Shown: positions 20,187-32,420, counted from the first letter of the stretch. The stretch: DNA of 64,000 nucleotides from Cristatella mucedo (GCA_009760855.2 WPIO01000114.1:621001-685000); one strand, 5' to 3'. Notes: generated by a model from the letters alone, not told the origin. Program-made: numbers and translations.

Positions 20187-23100
20187 AATAATAATAATGA
20201 TAATGCACTTGATAAAGCGCCCTCACAACACCCAATATCTTTCTAGGCGCTTTACATTTGCTGCGAAGGGAGGCACAATTGAATGGTAAGCAAAATCATG
20301 CTTGAAAAATAAACAAAATGAATAACATGGTTAGGGGGTGACATGCACACGGTCAGAATGCAAATGTGGTCAGTGGCAGCATGAACAGTGTCAGCACTCA
20401 TAAGCACATCAATGATAAATCGCAGGGACCCACTAAATGCTGCCCTAAAAAAGTGTGTTTTTAAGTTCCTTTTAAATGTGGTCAGGTCAGGGATGTTGTA
20501 ATGCAGGTCGGGAGGGAGCTCCAGGCATTGGAGGCATACGAACTAAATGCACGGTCTCTAAAGGATTTAAGGTTCGTACAAGGTATTTTTTATTCCGAAA
20601 AGCGGGTGGCACGATGCTTGATCTGATGGGGTAGTGCGTGGTAGATGGTGTATCTGCGAGATAGGCTGAAGCAATAGAATGAAGGGACCTAATAGTCAGC
20701 GACAAAACCTTGAAGTCAATCTGTTACCTGACTTGCAAACAGTGCAGGTTGGACAGAAGTGGAGTAATGTGGCAAATGCGACGCTCACGACAGATAAGCC
20801 TAGCTGCAGAGTTTTGCACCAGCTGCAATCGCCTGATCGCATATGCCTTTAGGCAGATAAGCAATGAGTTGCAGAAGTCAAGAGGGGATGTCAAGAATGT
20901 ATGGACCAACTTAGATGCGGCATTCTTGTTGAAACAAGCCCAAATTTTAGCAATGTTGTGATGCTGAAAATAGCCAGACTTAACTGTAGAGCTGATGTGG
21001 ACGTCTAACGAGAGGTGGCTTTGGAATACGACGCCTTGATTTCGAGCCTATTCAACAAGAGATATGCTGGTAGAGCCAGTTTTCAGAGTCAGCCTTTCCA
21101 ATATCTGAATCACGCTAGGTTTGCCCGTATTGTAATTTAGTTTTCTCATCATTTAGTTTCAGAACGTTTGCTGCCATTTATGTGCAGATGTCATCAATGA
21201 ATTCACCAAGTGAGTTGAGAGAATTTGAGGTCCTCGAAGGCTGGGAGGGATCAAAGCAAAGGTACAAATGAGTGTCATCCGCATAGAAGTGAAAGCCTAG
21301 ATTGTGCTTGGCAATCACATCAGCAAGAGGGAGAGTATAAACCGTGAAAACAACCGGGCCTAGCATGGAGTCCAGGCGTACCTAATTATTTTAATGTACC
21401 TCGGATGATCTTTGTCCGTTGATGTCAATACTCTGGAGTCTCCCACTGAGATAGGACATGAACCACTGCAGAGCAGTGCCAGTGATGCCCAGGCGAGATT
21501 AGAGGCACTCTTGAAGAACTTTGTGATCGATGGTATCAAAAGCTGCCGAAAGATCAAGCAAAACAAGTAGAGACACTCTATCCATGTCTGCATTCCTAAT
21601 TTGATTGGTGTATACCGTAAGCAATGCTGACTCTGTCGAGCGATTAGCTCTAAAGCCAGACTTGAACTTACTAGCACGGTGTGAGGTTTCGATACATGAG
21701 TTCAGCTGGTCCGCCAATACTCGTTCCAGTGTCTTTGATAGGAATTGTAGATGGGAGATTGGGCTGTAGTTGCTTAAGTTCTCTTGGTCTATAGTCAATT
21801 TCCTGAGAAGTGACCTGACTAAAGCTTTTCTTGAAAGGTTCTGGGACATGGCCTAAGGCCAGTGACATATTATTGATGTTAGTTACGCATGGCAGCAGCA
21901 GATCAATGCAACATAGGAGCAGGACAGTGTGAATAGGGTCCAGAGGACTTGTGGTCTTATTTTATTGAGATATGAACTTCAGGACCAGATCACTAGTGAC
22001 CTGCTTAAATGCAGACATTGAAGTGCAGCCAGGAACCGAGGAACAGCATTCTAGTGGGGAGGTTGTCATCGCAGGGATGGATTCCCTGATTTTGTCTATC
22101 TTCTGCACAAAGAATCGAGAGAAGCGATCGGCTAGATCATCACAAGGATCATCAGGTAAGGAGCTAACCTGGGAACGGTTGAGGAGATGGTTTATTGTCG
22201 ACATCAGCATTTTTGGATTGTGCATCTGTGATTCAACGATGTTTCTATAGAAGCTAGACTTAGCATTTGCTTGGATCGATTGGCCCAACCCACAGTAGTC
22301 TTCATATGCCTGTCGATGGAAAGTTAGTCCGGATCTTTTGTATGCTATTTCAACCTTCCGTTTAGTAGACCTAGCTTTTCATGTCAGTGGTAAACCATAG
22401 GCCGTCTTGGCAGGAGCGCACAAAGTACTTTGTCAGAGATGCAAACTCGTCGACCGTTTCAGCTAGTGTCGTGTTGTATCTATCTACCAATAATGACAGA
22501 TCGGGGGGATGACTGAGCAGCAGAGGTGAAGCAGATATTCTCGCACGAACAGCATTGATATCAAGGGTCTTGAGGTTTTGCGATTCACAGGTTATTTTAG
22601 AGGAGGATGCGGGCACACACTGTAGATTGAATGAGATCTGCATGTGGTCAGATAAGCAGGATTTGGTAATAATTGGTGATGCCGAAGTGCAGTTGTATGT
22701 GAAAATCTGGTCGTGCTTGTGAACCTTGATGTGGGTAAGGCCAAGCACATGAGCCACAAGAGACAGTGAGTCAGTCAATGCACAAAATCTGGTGCTGAAA
22801 GCGCCAGATATGTTATAAAAGTGAACGTTGAGATCACCCATAACGAGGAAGGATCGATTTCTTGCACTCAGAATCGAAATGAGATCGGAGAAATCTGAGA
22901 TAAAGAAGGATTTGACACCTGGTAGGTGATCGACTTCTGCCACTATCGGTAGCTTGTTTTCGGGTGAGACCAAGACAATTGACAGAACACTGCTTCGAGG
23001 GTACTGCAAATGGCTTGAAGTTGAATTTCGAGAGCACGATAGCAGCAACTCCACCTCTAGTGTTGATCGATCTAGGGGTGTGAAAGAACGAGAGACAAGA

Positions 23101-23365
23101 TGGAGTTGCGTCTTTATTTTTCGGGCAGTTTATTGATTTCAGCTAAGTTTCAGTTAGGGCGAGAAGGTCGATACCATTTTCAGAAATAAGGTCGCTTATT
23201 GCCAGAGGTTTATTGCACATTGAGTGAGGATCCCAACGGCAAGCGTTAAGTCTGGCCGATGGAGTTACAACAGGCCTGATGACCACTAAGTTAGAGAGAT
23301 TTACAGTGACACATGCAGGGGAGCGTGCTGAGCGGTTCGAGACAATGCTAGGAATACCAAACAAG
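20187..23365 (-). mobile_element. Near full-length L2 family A element, decayed
   Basis: From an ATT tail (20187) through the 3' UTR, C-terminal region, RT and endonuclease to the same 5' boundary as the 55-kb copy. The ORF is broken into at least seven pieces. The endonuclease part (23054-22371) retains GDLNVHFYN and an SDHMQISF motif. The RT part retains LLVLLDLSAAFDTIDH (about 21540), FKSGFRANRSTESALL, and a YADDTHLYL core near 21290. It cannot encode a continuous protein. Confidence 0.9.
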
Positions 23366-23579
23366 TTTGTACTCAGCTAGCAGTTCCCGCCCAACGAGGT
23401 ACATCTGAACTGGCAGTTCCAGCCACTGCGGCGGCTATGGGGTGCTTTTCATGAATCTTAGCAACAACGCTATTGTCTAGGAATGCATTTGATCTACGAT
23501 GACGAAGCGATAGCTGCTGCTGACGATCCTAACTGACTTATGCATTTGCGACCAAGCTGAAAACACAAGAGCAGAGCAA

Positions 23580-23760
23580 ACGTGAACCCGTTGGAGTTAT
23601 GACTCTTAGGAGACAATTGCGTACTTGCACAATGAGCTGCTGAGCTCACCGAGTAAAGTTGTACTGAGGTCGTTTCTTACTATTGCATATTGAAAAAGCA
23701 ATCCACAGCAGTGGTACTGAGGAAGCTTTAATTAAGCCAAGAACTACCTAAAGCGTCTCG
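23580..23760 (-). repeat. Duplicated 5' block C, short decayed copy
   Basis: Holds the broken signal exon remnant at 23681-23745. Similarity does not extend far upstream. Confidence 0.35.
23681..23745 (-). pseudogene. Decayed signal-peptide exon remnant
   Basis: The minus strand retains a hydrophobic run (VPLLWIAFSIC) followed by A/GTAAG, matching the 3' half of the signal exons at 17.8 and 31.5 kb. The expected MRHI start is not present and an in-frame TAG lies upstream. The flank (about 23580-23720) is alignable with the 5' blocks of those loci. I read it as a third, broken copy of the first exon. Confidence 0.35.
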
Positions 23761-24690
23761 TCGAGGTGACATACTGACGATCATAAAGCTCTCACTCTCC
23801 TTCTATTTGACATGGTTTTGACGGCAAATACAGATAAAGGTCTCTGTCCAGAGGCACTTTTATAACCCAATCAATGTCAGTGTGCAACGTTTACATAATT
23901 GCATCATCATTCTTGAGACCGTGTTGACCGAAGTTATATATAACAGTATATCAACCTCGGCTGGGCTTTCTTTTATCTCACATTTGTATGGTCTATAATG
24001 GGCCACCATGTAAGTATTGCAACTTTCCACGCCCCAAAGGGTTCCAGGAGACGGTCGGCTTACAGTCTGGCTTTCACCTACAGATACATTAGACCGTCTA
24101 TCTTGCGGGAACAAGGTGCTCGGCTCCGAATGCTAGATCGAGAGGTGACAGTAGAAATACAGCGACAAGCCGATCGGTAAAATGTAAGAAAATATTTGCA
24201 GCAGATAGCGCGAAACCATAGCCACACATCACCTAGCCTTCAAAACCTTGATATCTCGTGGTTGTGTAAGGTTGTAGGGATTTTCCATTCCTGTAATGGA
24301 GAACAGCTTTGGATAATGTGGATTCCTTTGGAATTTAAGATTCCGATGCTAATTTTGCTTACCTGGTAGGCATGCAGTCACATGAAAATAACTTCTTGAA
24401 ACTATTCTCGTATCGCCACTACGTGGCTTTGATAAGGGCGGTGAAAATGTAGACCCAACAACATATCATTGGATTTGGTGCCTAAATACTTTTAAGTAAT
24501 GGGATCGATTTCCAGTTGGAAAGATCTTATGCAGCTTAAGCAAAGATATATTTTAAAATGGTATTATTCTAACCACTAATTCAGTAAACGTAAAGTAGCA
24601 TGACTTCGCCATTTATGTATTGATTCATTTCCAGGCATATTTGTATAGTTGAAAATCCACTAGCCAGCATCAACAAAAACACGGTCATGT
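23761..24690. other. No recognisable gene
   Basis: Only short frames (84 codons minus, 60 codons plus, overlapping). No repeat matched within the window. Confidence 0.3.
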
Positions 24691-24693
24691 CTG

Positions 24694-24774
24694 TGTATAT
24701 ATATATATATATTTATTTATTTATTTATTTATTTATATGCATAACATTTATATATATATATATATGCATACACT
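24694..24774. repeat. TA / TTTA microsatellite
   Basis: (TA)n followed by (TTTA)n, then a second (TA)n ending ATGCATACA. Confidence 0.9.
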
Positions 24775-24814
24775 GATTGAAAAATCATTCAGAAAGCTCG
24801 ATTAGGTCTGTATC

Positions 24815-24998
24815 TCTGAGAACTTGCATGCTGACCATGTGTATGTCACCCTAACCATTTTATTCCTGTTGTTTACCAAGCATGATACTTCTGCTCCCCA
24901 TTCGACCGTGTTTCCTTTGTAGCAAATGTAAAGCGCCTAGAAAGAGATCGAGATCTCTGAGGGCGCTTTATCAAGTGTATTATTGTGATTATTTATTA
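24815..24998 (+). mobile_element. L2 family A tail fragment
   Basis: CTTGCATGCTGACCATGTG, GCAAATGTAAAGCGCCTAG, GAGGGCGCTTTATCAAGTG, then an ATT-like tail that abuts the 104-bp tandem repeat. Confidence 0.8.
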
Positions 24999-25000
24999 CT

Positions 25001-25312
25001 GCAGTCATCTTATAATTGTGGAATTTGGCTCATTGGTTGACTTGAATTATTATCCTATTTGGATATTTTAATTCATACATGGTAGAGAGTGGCGTCGGGT
25101 AGCTGCAGTCATCTTATAATTGTGGAATTTGGCTCATTGGTTGACTTGAATTATTATCCTATTTGGATATTTTAATTCATACATGGTAGAGAGTGGCGTC
25201 GGGTAGCTGCAGTCATCTTATAATTGTGGAATTTGGCTCATTGGTTGACTTGAATTATTATCCTATTTGGATATTTTAATTCATACGTGGTAGAGAGTGG
25301 CGTCGGGTAGCT
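25001..25312. repeat. Tandem repeat, three copies of a 104-bp unit
   Basis: Units start at 25001, 25105 and 25209 (GCAGTCATCTTATAATTGTG) and end GTCGGGTAGCT. The units are essentially identical; the third has ACGTGG for ACATGG. Confidence 0.95.
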
Positions 25313-26234
25313 CCATGCTCGAAGTGAATCTTCAGCTTACGTCTCAGATGAGGTGCCCGGAATGGGGCAGGGTCCCCGTGGGCTGGATCAGAGCTACTAG
25401 TTCAAGGATCGACAGGTTAAGCTAAAATTGGTGACCAAAACTGAGTTGGGTTCGCAGTCAGTCTAGTTCGCCGTTTGGTGCCCAATACCCAATGATGCCT
25501 CTGCGTCTCTATAATAACTTCAGGTATTCTACAGATATATTCATTGTTACCGTGCATGAGCATTACTCAGACATAGTAATAACAATAAGATCAGCTTAGT
25601 TGAAGATGTGATGTCGCCAGTGGTCGAAACTTACTGGTAGGACTTCATAGGTGGCTGGGTAATATATTCTCTCTATCCTGCATGCTTCCTATTAAATGGT
25701 AGGCTATTGATTCAACTAACCACAGGTTTACATTTCTATTTAGCACCTAATGTGGTAGTAGCTCACGTCCATGAGGCTGCATGATGAGGAAAGTCGATAT
25801 TTCTGTTCGTATACAGAGTTTCGAAAATTCCTTTAAATCTTTTAGGATGATAGTGCTACTGTACTTTGTGGGTGGCTGGGCGTGGCACTGGCGGCAGTGA
25901 CCTTAGCTGGCCATGTCCTGTGTCCTGTCTTTGGCCTGAGAAGCACTAATTTACTTCACGGGGATGATTTGGGCCTAGGAGATGATTTCCCGAGTAAGCC
26001 TCATTGCTGGGACCTTTTCAGTCACCGTTGGAGCTTACAAGTTCCGATTAAGCTAACGAAATTAAAAAAATGTAGTGCCCCACTGTCACCACTGATAGCA
26101 ATCGAGACAGAAGATCAAAAGTCAAGGACTCACATTTGCAACCGCCATACAGCTAACAGATTCTTTCTGAACCACTGAACGTTCCTTTCTGTTCCTTTCG
26201 CTTTGGCATCCTCTTGTCCCGTGTCCTCTGGCTT
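25313..26234. other. Mostly unassigned; one uncharacterised frame
   Basis: A 98-codon plus frame (25882-26178) has a hydrophobic start (ALAAVTLAGHVLCPVFGL) but no recognised domain. Its 3' part shows weak similarity to 15580-15690. Confidence 0.3.
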
Positions 26235-26425
26235 TCTTAACCACGAGCGAGTTTCAGAATATCAAGATAGTACGAGTTCTGTCTACGATCGGCCCTGAGT
26301 ATTTTCTTAGGTGCTTTTGATTAATTATTTACTAAAGCACGTTACTTGTTATTACCCGCTGGTAATTGATACTCCAACAAAAAGCAGTAAAGGGCTTCGA
26401 CAATGATTTGTTTCTCTTAGATCAC
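26235..26425. repeat. Diverged repeat D, copy 2
   Basis: See the copy at 15700-15925; shared GTTA(C/G)TTGTTATTA core and spacing to TTCTCTTAG. Confidence 0.4.
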
Positions 26426-26528
26426 AATGCAGCAGAATTATTATTGATACTTTTTAGATATTTATATGAGAACACCTAAAGCAAGGAATTGCACTTAAAT
26501 AGCACAACGAAAAAATTGAAATTCAACG

Positions 26529-26846
26529 AGCTGTAAAATGCAATGTATTGTAATTTAATGTACCTCCATCTGTAACTATTAAAAGCTACAAACACAATGC
26601 TGGTGTTACCGGAGAGTTTTGTACACCGATCTCGCAGCTTAAGCGGCTTTCGGTGCGCATATGGAGCCAAAAGATTTCATCTCAAGCATCAAAGAGAAAG
26701 TGGGAAGCAAAGCAAAGTCAGGAGACATGTGATCAAACCTCTGGGACTTAAATACTAGCCTTGCAGCGGTATTTATAGCTATTCGCAATGGCCCAGCACA
26801 AAGGGAATTACAAAAACCAATCCAAGACAGAAATAAGGAGCTAGTT
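26529..26846 (-). mobile_element. L2 family B fragment with internal deletion
   Basis: Has the B 3' end (TACCTCCATCTGTAACT, GCGGCTTTCGG). It jumps after CAGGAG (about 26730) directly to the more 5' segment CTCTGGGACTTAAATACTAGCC. Several hundred bp present in the neighbouring copy are missing. Confidence 0.75.
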
Positions 26847-29367
26847 AATGTAATGTATCTTCGTCTGTAACTCCACAAATTTAAAGACCACGTGGGTGCT
26901 ACGCTGGAGAGTTTTGTATAGCACTCTCTTAGTCTAAGCGGCTTTCGGTATGCATTCGGTAGCCAACAGACTTTGTCTTAGGACACAGAGAAAGTGGGAA
27001 GCATAGCAGAGTCAGGAGAGCAGTTAAGGTAGTGAGTAGCATGGAAGTAGCATCTCAGGATCACTGAAAGAAATGAGCCATAGTCGGCAGTAGGAGAGTA
27101 GTTGTCGTTGGGTAAAAATTGTGCAAGCGACTGCCACTGTCTAGGACCTGCAGAACTAAAGCTTCTGTTGCCAGCGGTATTTAAGAGAAGGAATGGAGCA
27201 GCTAATTTATTGCCCACACAGGACCTGAGAGCTTGAACAGGCCGAAACCGGTGCAGTGGTTCAGCTAGGTACGAAGAAGCCAAACCGTGGCGGGCCTTGT
27301 GAGTCAACTTTGCTCTGGATCTGTTGCTTAACCGGCAACCATCCTAGCTCTTTTAGCAAAGGAGACACGTGTTCAAGCCGCTGGGACTTGAAGACTAGCC
27401 TTGCAGCCATATTCATAGCCTGCTGCTGTGGCCTATTAGCTTTCTTTGGCAGCCCAGCCAATAAGGAAGTGCAATGATCAAGCTGAGACAGAAATAAGGA
27501 GGTAGTTAAATGTTATACAAGGAACTGTGGGAGACAGCTCCTAATCTTGGACAGGGATCGGACGTGATGTTTAGCTGTAGAAGCCGTCTACCGCATTAAG
27601 CTTTAAAAATTAAGGCAGTTGTCGAAAGCGACACCTTAATTTCGAGCACGTTGTGATGGTCAGCATCACCTATTAGAAGAGCAAAGCCTTTTAATCCAGC
27701 TACACACTAAGGTAATTCTATGAGCAGCAGTCCGGTTTTATTATCATTTATTTCTGAAAGCTTTCCGACATCCAGGATCAAATATCGGCACGGCAAGCAT
27801 TCAGTTTCTCAGTTCCTGCAGTCTATTCCGACGGTTTGAATGACAAATTCAGCTGAGCATCATAAACACAGAAGTGATATCCTATTCCGTCGGCCATAAG
27901 GACATTTCGCAGAGGTTGAGTATATATGGAGAACAGCAAGTGGCCGAGTACGAACCCTTGAGGGACTCCACAGGTGACCCTTCTCGTTTGTGAAACCTGA
28001 CCCCCACACGACACGGATTGAACTCGATCAGATAAGTACGATTCAAACCACGCTAGTGCTTCGTCTGCCAGACCGATCGTTCTTTTCAATCGTTCAAGCA
28101 GAACCTCGTGATCAATGGTGTCGAAGGCAGCAGACAGATCTAGCAGAGCTAGGGCAGGGACATTCCAGTCGTCGTTGCCACGTAGAATGTTATTGTTAAC
28201 ACGAAGGAGAGCAGTTTCAGTGGAGTGCTGCCTCTTGAACCCTGATTGAAATGTTTCTGACATTCCATAATTTTCAATGTGTTCAACCAGCTGCTTAGCA
28301 AAACTTCTTGCAAGAATTTTTGATAAGAAAGGAAGAACAAAAACTGGGCGATAGTTTGCAAGGACCTCTGTGTCTAATCCAGGCTTTTTAAGAATGAGTC
28401 TAAGGATTGCCGATTTGAAGGACTTGGGGACGACCTTTTTTCCCTAAGAAAAAATTCAAAATTAAAAATCTTAATCAAATAATTATTGTAAAATAAAATA
28501 ATTAGGAATCTTGCTTATGGTAGGGCTAAGTCGGTATGCTAGTGGAGACCATGGAGATGACGGTATGGGGTCTACAGAAGATGAGCTCTGTTTGCTAGAC
28601 TTAATTAAGGTAGCTACATAGCATGCAGAAACCTCGGAGATCCTTTTAAGGAAGGTCACAGGTTGTGGAACCGCAACTGGTTTAGTCTTAATGGCTTAAT
28701 AGAGGCACGAATGTGCACACTTTTTTCAGTAAAGAAGGCTGACAGCTTTTCGGCTAAGCCCATAATATCTGGGGAGTCAGACTTCACAACATTGGCCAGT
28801 AAATGATTTACTGTTCTTTAAATCTATTTAGTGTCCTTTGGCAGGAATTCAGCTTTCTAATGAAAAAAGAAGCCCTGGTTTTTTAAGCTTTTGTGTGAAA
28901 AATCGAAGGAAGTCTTTGAAATTGACTGGCTCTGCATCAGACCCCGATTTCTGGAAATGACGTTCAAGCCTGCGCTTAACCCGGCACATCTTTAGGAGTT
29001 TCTTTGTAAATTGAATTGAATCTCCATGACTTTGAACACGGATAGAATGAACGGGAGCGTGCTTGTCAAGAGCACTCCTGAGTGTCATGTTCACAGCATC
29101 AGTGTGGGTATCAAGGCTGCCGGTGGAGTCTGAAAGCAGATCGAGAATACCTGCATCACAAACTGATTTCGAAAACATGTGCATGTCAATGCTTTGTAAG
29201 TTACGTCGCTTCTTAAGTTCGACATTACCCTGAACGTATAAAGGAGCAGTAACAGTAAACAAGATCGAACAATGATATGAGAGGGTCAGTGGGCACACCA
29301 CAAGGTCTGAAGTGAGGACATCCTTAGTGATCACGAGATCTAGAATGTGGCCACCGACGTGGATAGT
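26847..29367 (-). mobile_element. Longest L2 family B element (endonuclease C-terminus to 3' end)
   Basis: On the minus strand it runs from an endonuclease segment (HVGGHILDLVITKD, then TLSYHCSI in place of the usual SDH triad) through the linker and RT to the 3' end. The RT has FQSGFKRQHSTETALLR, LLDLSAAFDTIDHEVLLERL and CGVPQGFVLGHLLFSIY. The active-site box is FCVYDAQ in place of YADDTQ. The C-terminal region has AARLVFKSQRLEHVSPLLKE and GWLPVKQQI. The 3' UTR shares TAGCCAACAGACTTTGTCT with other B copies. Stops and frameshifts separate the pieces. The element is dead and truncated within the endonuclease. Confidence 0.85.
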
Positions 29368-30665
29368 TAAGTTTTGCTAGCCACTGTGGAAGGCAACTCC
29401 TAATCTTACATGAGGATCGGACGCGATTGCTAGCTGTAGAACCAGTATTCTGAATGAAGGTTTTAAAATTGAGGCCGCAGTCGAAAATGACACCTGAGCT
29501 TCGAGCAGGCGGTGATGGTTGCACGACAGCATCACACATTAGAAGAGCCAAGCCTTTTAATCCAGCAACATACTTAGGGTATCCTATCTGCAGCAATTCA
29601 CTTTTATCGTCATTTAGTATATAAAATCTCTGACATCCAGGGTCGAATGCTTGCAAGAAAACCGTTTGATTTATCCGTTCTGCAGCAGATTCTGACGGTT
29701 AGAGTGACAAATACAGCGGTGCATCGCCAGCATAAATCGGATCCATCCTATTCTGTGGGCCTTAATCACTTTCCCCAGAGGTTGAGCACAAATTGAGAAA
29801 AGTAATAAGGCACCGAGGACTAACCCCTGAGGGATTCCAAGGGTGACCTTCCTCGAGAATCAGACCTGACCCCCAAGCGAAACGGACTGAATACGATCAG
29901 ACAAGTACCATTCAAGCCGCGCCAGTGCCTCGTCTGCCAGACCGATCGTCGTTCTCAATCGTTCTAGTAGGACATCGTGACCAATAGTGTAGAAGGAATC
30001 TGAAAGATCCAGCAGAGCAAGGGCAGGGACTTTCCCGTCATTACTGCCGGGCAGACTGTCACTGTTAACACATGGGAGAGCAGTTTCAGTAGAGTGCTGC
30101 CTCTTGAACCCCAATTGAAATGTATCTGACATTTAATTTTCTTTTAATTTTCAGCCAGCTGCTTAGTGACAATTGTTCAGGAATCTTTGACAAAAAAGGA
30201 TGAAGAGAAACTGGGAGAGCTCGAGAAAGGACCACTTTATCTAATCCAGGCTTTTTAAGTACCTTTTAATTTTCAGCCAGCTGCTTAGTGACAATTGTTC
30301 AGGAATATTTGACAAAAAAGGATGAAGAGAAACTGGGAGAGCTCGAGAAAGGACCACTTTATCTAATCCAGGCTTTTTAAGTACCGGTATAAGGCTTGCC
30401 GATTTGAAAGACTTGGGTACGATCTCTTTTTTCAAAAGAAGCATCACAAATCTCGATTAAGGCTGGGCTAAGTTGGTCTTCCAGGGATGACCACGGGGAC
30501 GATAATGTGGGGTCTTAAGGAGACGGGCTCTTTTTACTAAACCTTGTTAAGGAAGCCACATCACATGCAGAAACCTCAGAAAACCTTTTAAGGAAGGTCA
30601 CGTGTAGTGATTCAGCTATTGCTTTACTCGGGAAGGGCTTTAGGAAGACACGAAGATGGACAATT
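29368..30665 (-). mobile_element. Second L2 family B element abutting the first
   Basis: Begins (3' side) in the C-terminal region (GAAGGCAACTCCTAATCTT) and runs through RT (LLDLSDSFYTIGHDVLLERL at about 29990) toward the linker. It ends where B homology stops near 30665. The join with the previous copy lies at about 29365, at the HVGGHILDL codons. It carries the internal 122-bp duplication. Confidence 0.8.
30142..30385. repeat. 122-bp tandem duplication inside family B
   Basis: Units 30142-30263 and 30264-30385, each starting TTTTAATTTTCAGCCAGCTG and ending TTTTTAAGTACC. They differ at one site (AATCTTTG versus AATATTTG). Confidence 0.95.
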
Positions 30666-31309
30666 GCAATCAAATTTCATGTAAGCGAACTCATGCAGAT
30701 TTGTCTGCCTTTAAGAAGATTCAAATGTCTTGATGCCAGACTGATGTAGGATCGCTCAGAGGCAGTTCATGGGATGAAGGTCAAACTGCCACGTATGGTT
30801 GCTAAATGTCTTCAATGACTAAAATGTTCCTAAAGCGAACTTTTGAGACAGTATACAGCTTTAGAGATTTGATTTCAAATGGAGGTGATTAGCAATGGAA
30901 AATTTGAAAATCTTTAATGCCTAAGGTGTCCATTCTAACGTGGAAAATCTTATCGGTACACAGCAACTTGCCAATGTCTTATTGAGAGCTTTCTCTAGTC
31001 ACCTCAGCTTGATCTTGCTTGATGTAAAAGTAATTTAGGCTAAGCCAGATAACGTCTGAAGTATTTTCTAGATACTCCGTAAAATGATGTGACATGATTT
31101 CATGCTTTTGAAATACCCGTCAACTAGATAGGCAGGCCAAACTACTCACGTTTCCCATCTAAAATGATTAAAAAAGGTTGAGATCCATTTAAGGATTAAG
31201 CCCAGGTATTCTCGCAGCGACTGAATAAATCGTAAAGAACTTTGCTATTAGGACTCCATAATAATGTCTCTCCCTACGCCCGACTTTTTACATAAATTTT
31301 TTTTTCCAA
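30666..31309. other. No recognisable gene
   Basis: AT-rich sequence with no long frame and no matched repeat. Confidence 0.3.
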
Positions 31310-32420
31310 GACGGATGAACTAAGGCATGAGAAAACTCGCTAGCACACACGACCTTGCTACAGTGATGACCGCAAGGAGCCGACTTTGCTTGCACACATT
31401 AGAGCATAGCTCTTCTGTAAAGCTTTGCAGTAAAACGTCGTACCAATGCAGATCGAAAACAGGCTCCAAAGCAGCAGTAGCGTTGAGTGCTTGACCGTCA
31501 CAGAGAGCAAACTGATGTGCCTCATCTTCAGCTCGTGCTGTAAAAAAAGAGAGAAGGAACGTTTGAGGGTCGTAATTAAATGGCCACGACCTGGGAGCTC
31601 CCGCTTTCTTGCTGATCGAGCTGGTTTTGTTAGTGAATAAAGTCACTAGTTACTGCCTTGTAGTGGTGCCAAGATTTAATCGATGCGGGCACTCGACATG
31701 TACGTAATCGCATCCGGGTAAAGCAATTAGCTGCTCGTGGGACCGAAGTTAAAACACCAGTATATTAACGCTGACAAAACTGCAATTTATACTTCTGCTG
31801 ATTGTTTCGTAATGGTCCGGAATACCAGTAATGGAATATTGAGCGGCCCGTTTAAGGATCCTGAGTCCCAGGGTCTTGCAAGCAACTGACCTTCACCTAT
31901 AGGTTGATCCTCACCTAAGGGCCGAATACAGCTCGTGCAAACTCTGACTGCTAATGGCGCCCAATTGTCCCATGGGCTAGCTCAAAATCAAATCATAGAA
32001 ATCTCGATAACCGTAGTGATCCGAATCGTACATGATCGAGTGACATCCAAAATCAGTTTAGAGTTCCGCAGTTTTAGAACCCGAGTTTTCCCCAAATTCA
32101 TTCCGGTAAGAACTTCACGACAACTGAAAAGTAATCAGGGACTATGACGAAGGACTTACTACAGGGCGCATAAAGCCTAAGCAGAAGCACTAATGGCCGT
32201 TCTGGTAGCCCGGGGATTCCCTATGCAACTAATAATAGGCAAATAGGCTCTAGGAAATCAGAGAAATCAAGTCGTGCTGCGACAGCAGGATAGGACTGCC
32301 TAGAAGGACATTTTTTAATAATCGAAGCCTTGTGAAAGTACGGTAAAAGAGAATTCCAAAAGGGTGGCCCCTCGGACTGCAATCTACTGAGCTAATGGCT
32401 GCTTTCAGATCAGCTTTTTA
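31310..32420 (-). repeat. Duplicated 5' block C, copy 2
   Basis: Colinear with 17400-18600 (signal exon at 31444-31525, then AATCGATG.., TAATGGTCCGGAATAC, AATATTGAGCGGCCCG). Its upstream end matches 51640-51840 (CCAAAAGGGT(G/C)GCCCC.C.GACTGCAATC). Confidence 0.55.
31444..31525 (-). CDS. Orphan signal-peptide exon, paralogue of 17765-17846
   Basis: Minus-strand ATG at 31525 opens a 27-codon signal peptide (MRHISLLS..., core LLLLWSLFSICI) ending in phase 1, exactly as at 17765-17846. The donor reads GTACG instead of GTAAG, so it may be weakened or dead. No recognisable apple or tectonin exon follows before the next duplicated blocks. It could be the remnant of a duplicated lectin gene or an alternative first exon. 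An in-frame stop follows within the would-be intron. Confidence 0.4.

Noticed and set aside
24694-24774. TATA-box promoter
   Set aside because: It is a TA/TTTA microsatellite with no nearby gene start.
25001-25312. CRISPR-like array
   Set aside because: The 104-bp units are contiguous tandem repeats with no unique spacers, in a eukaryotic repeat-rich context.
26847-30665. Active second LINE
   Set aside because: Family B here has frameshifts and an altered active-site box (VYDA for YADD), and lacks most of the endonuclease.
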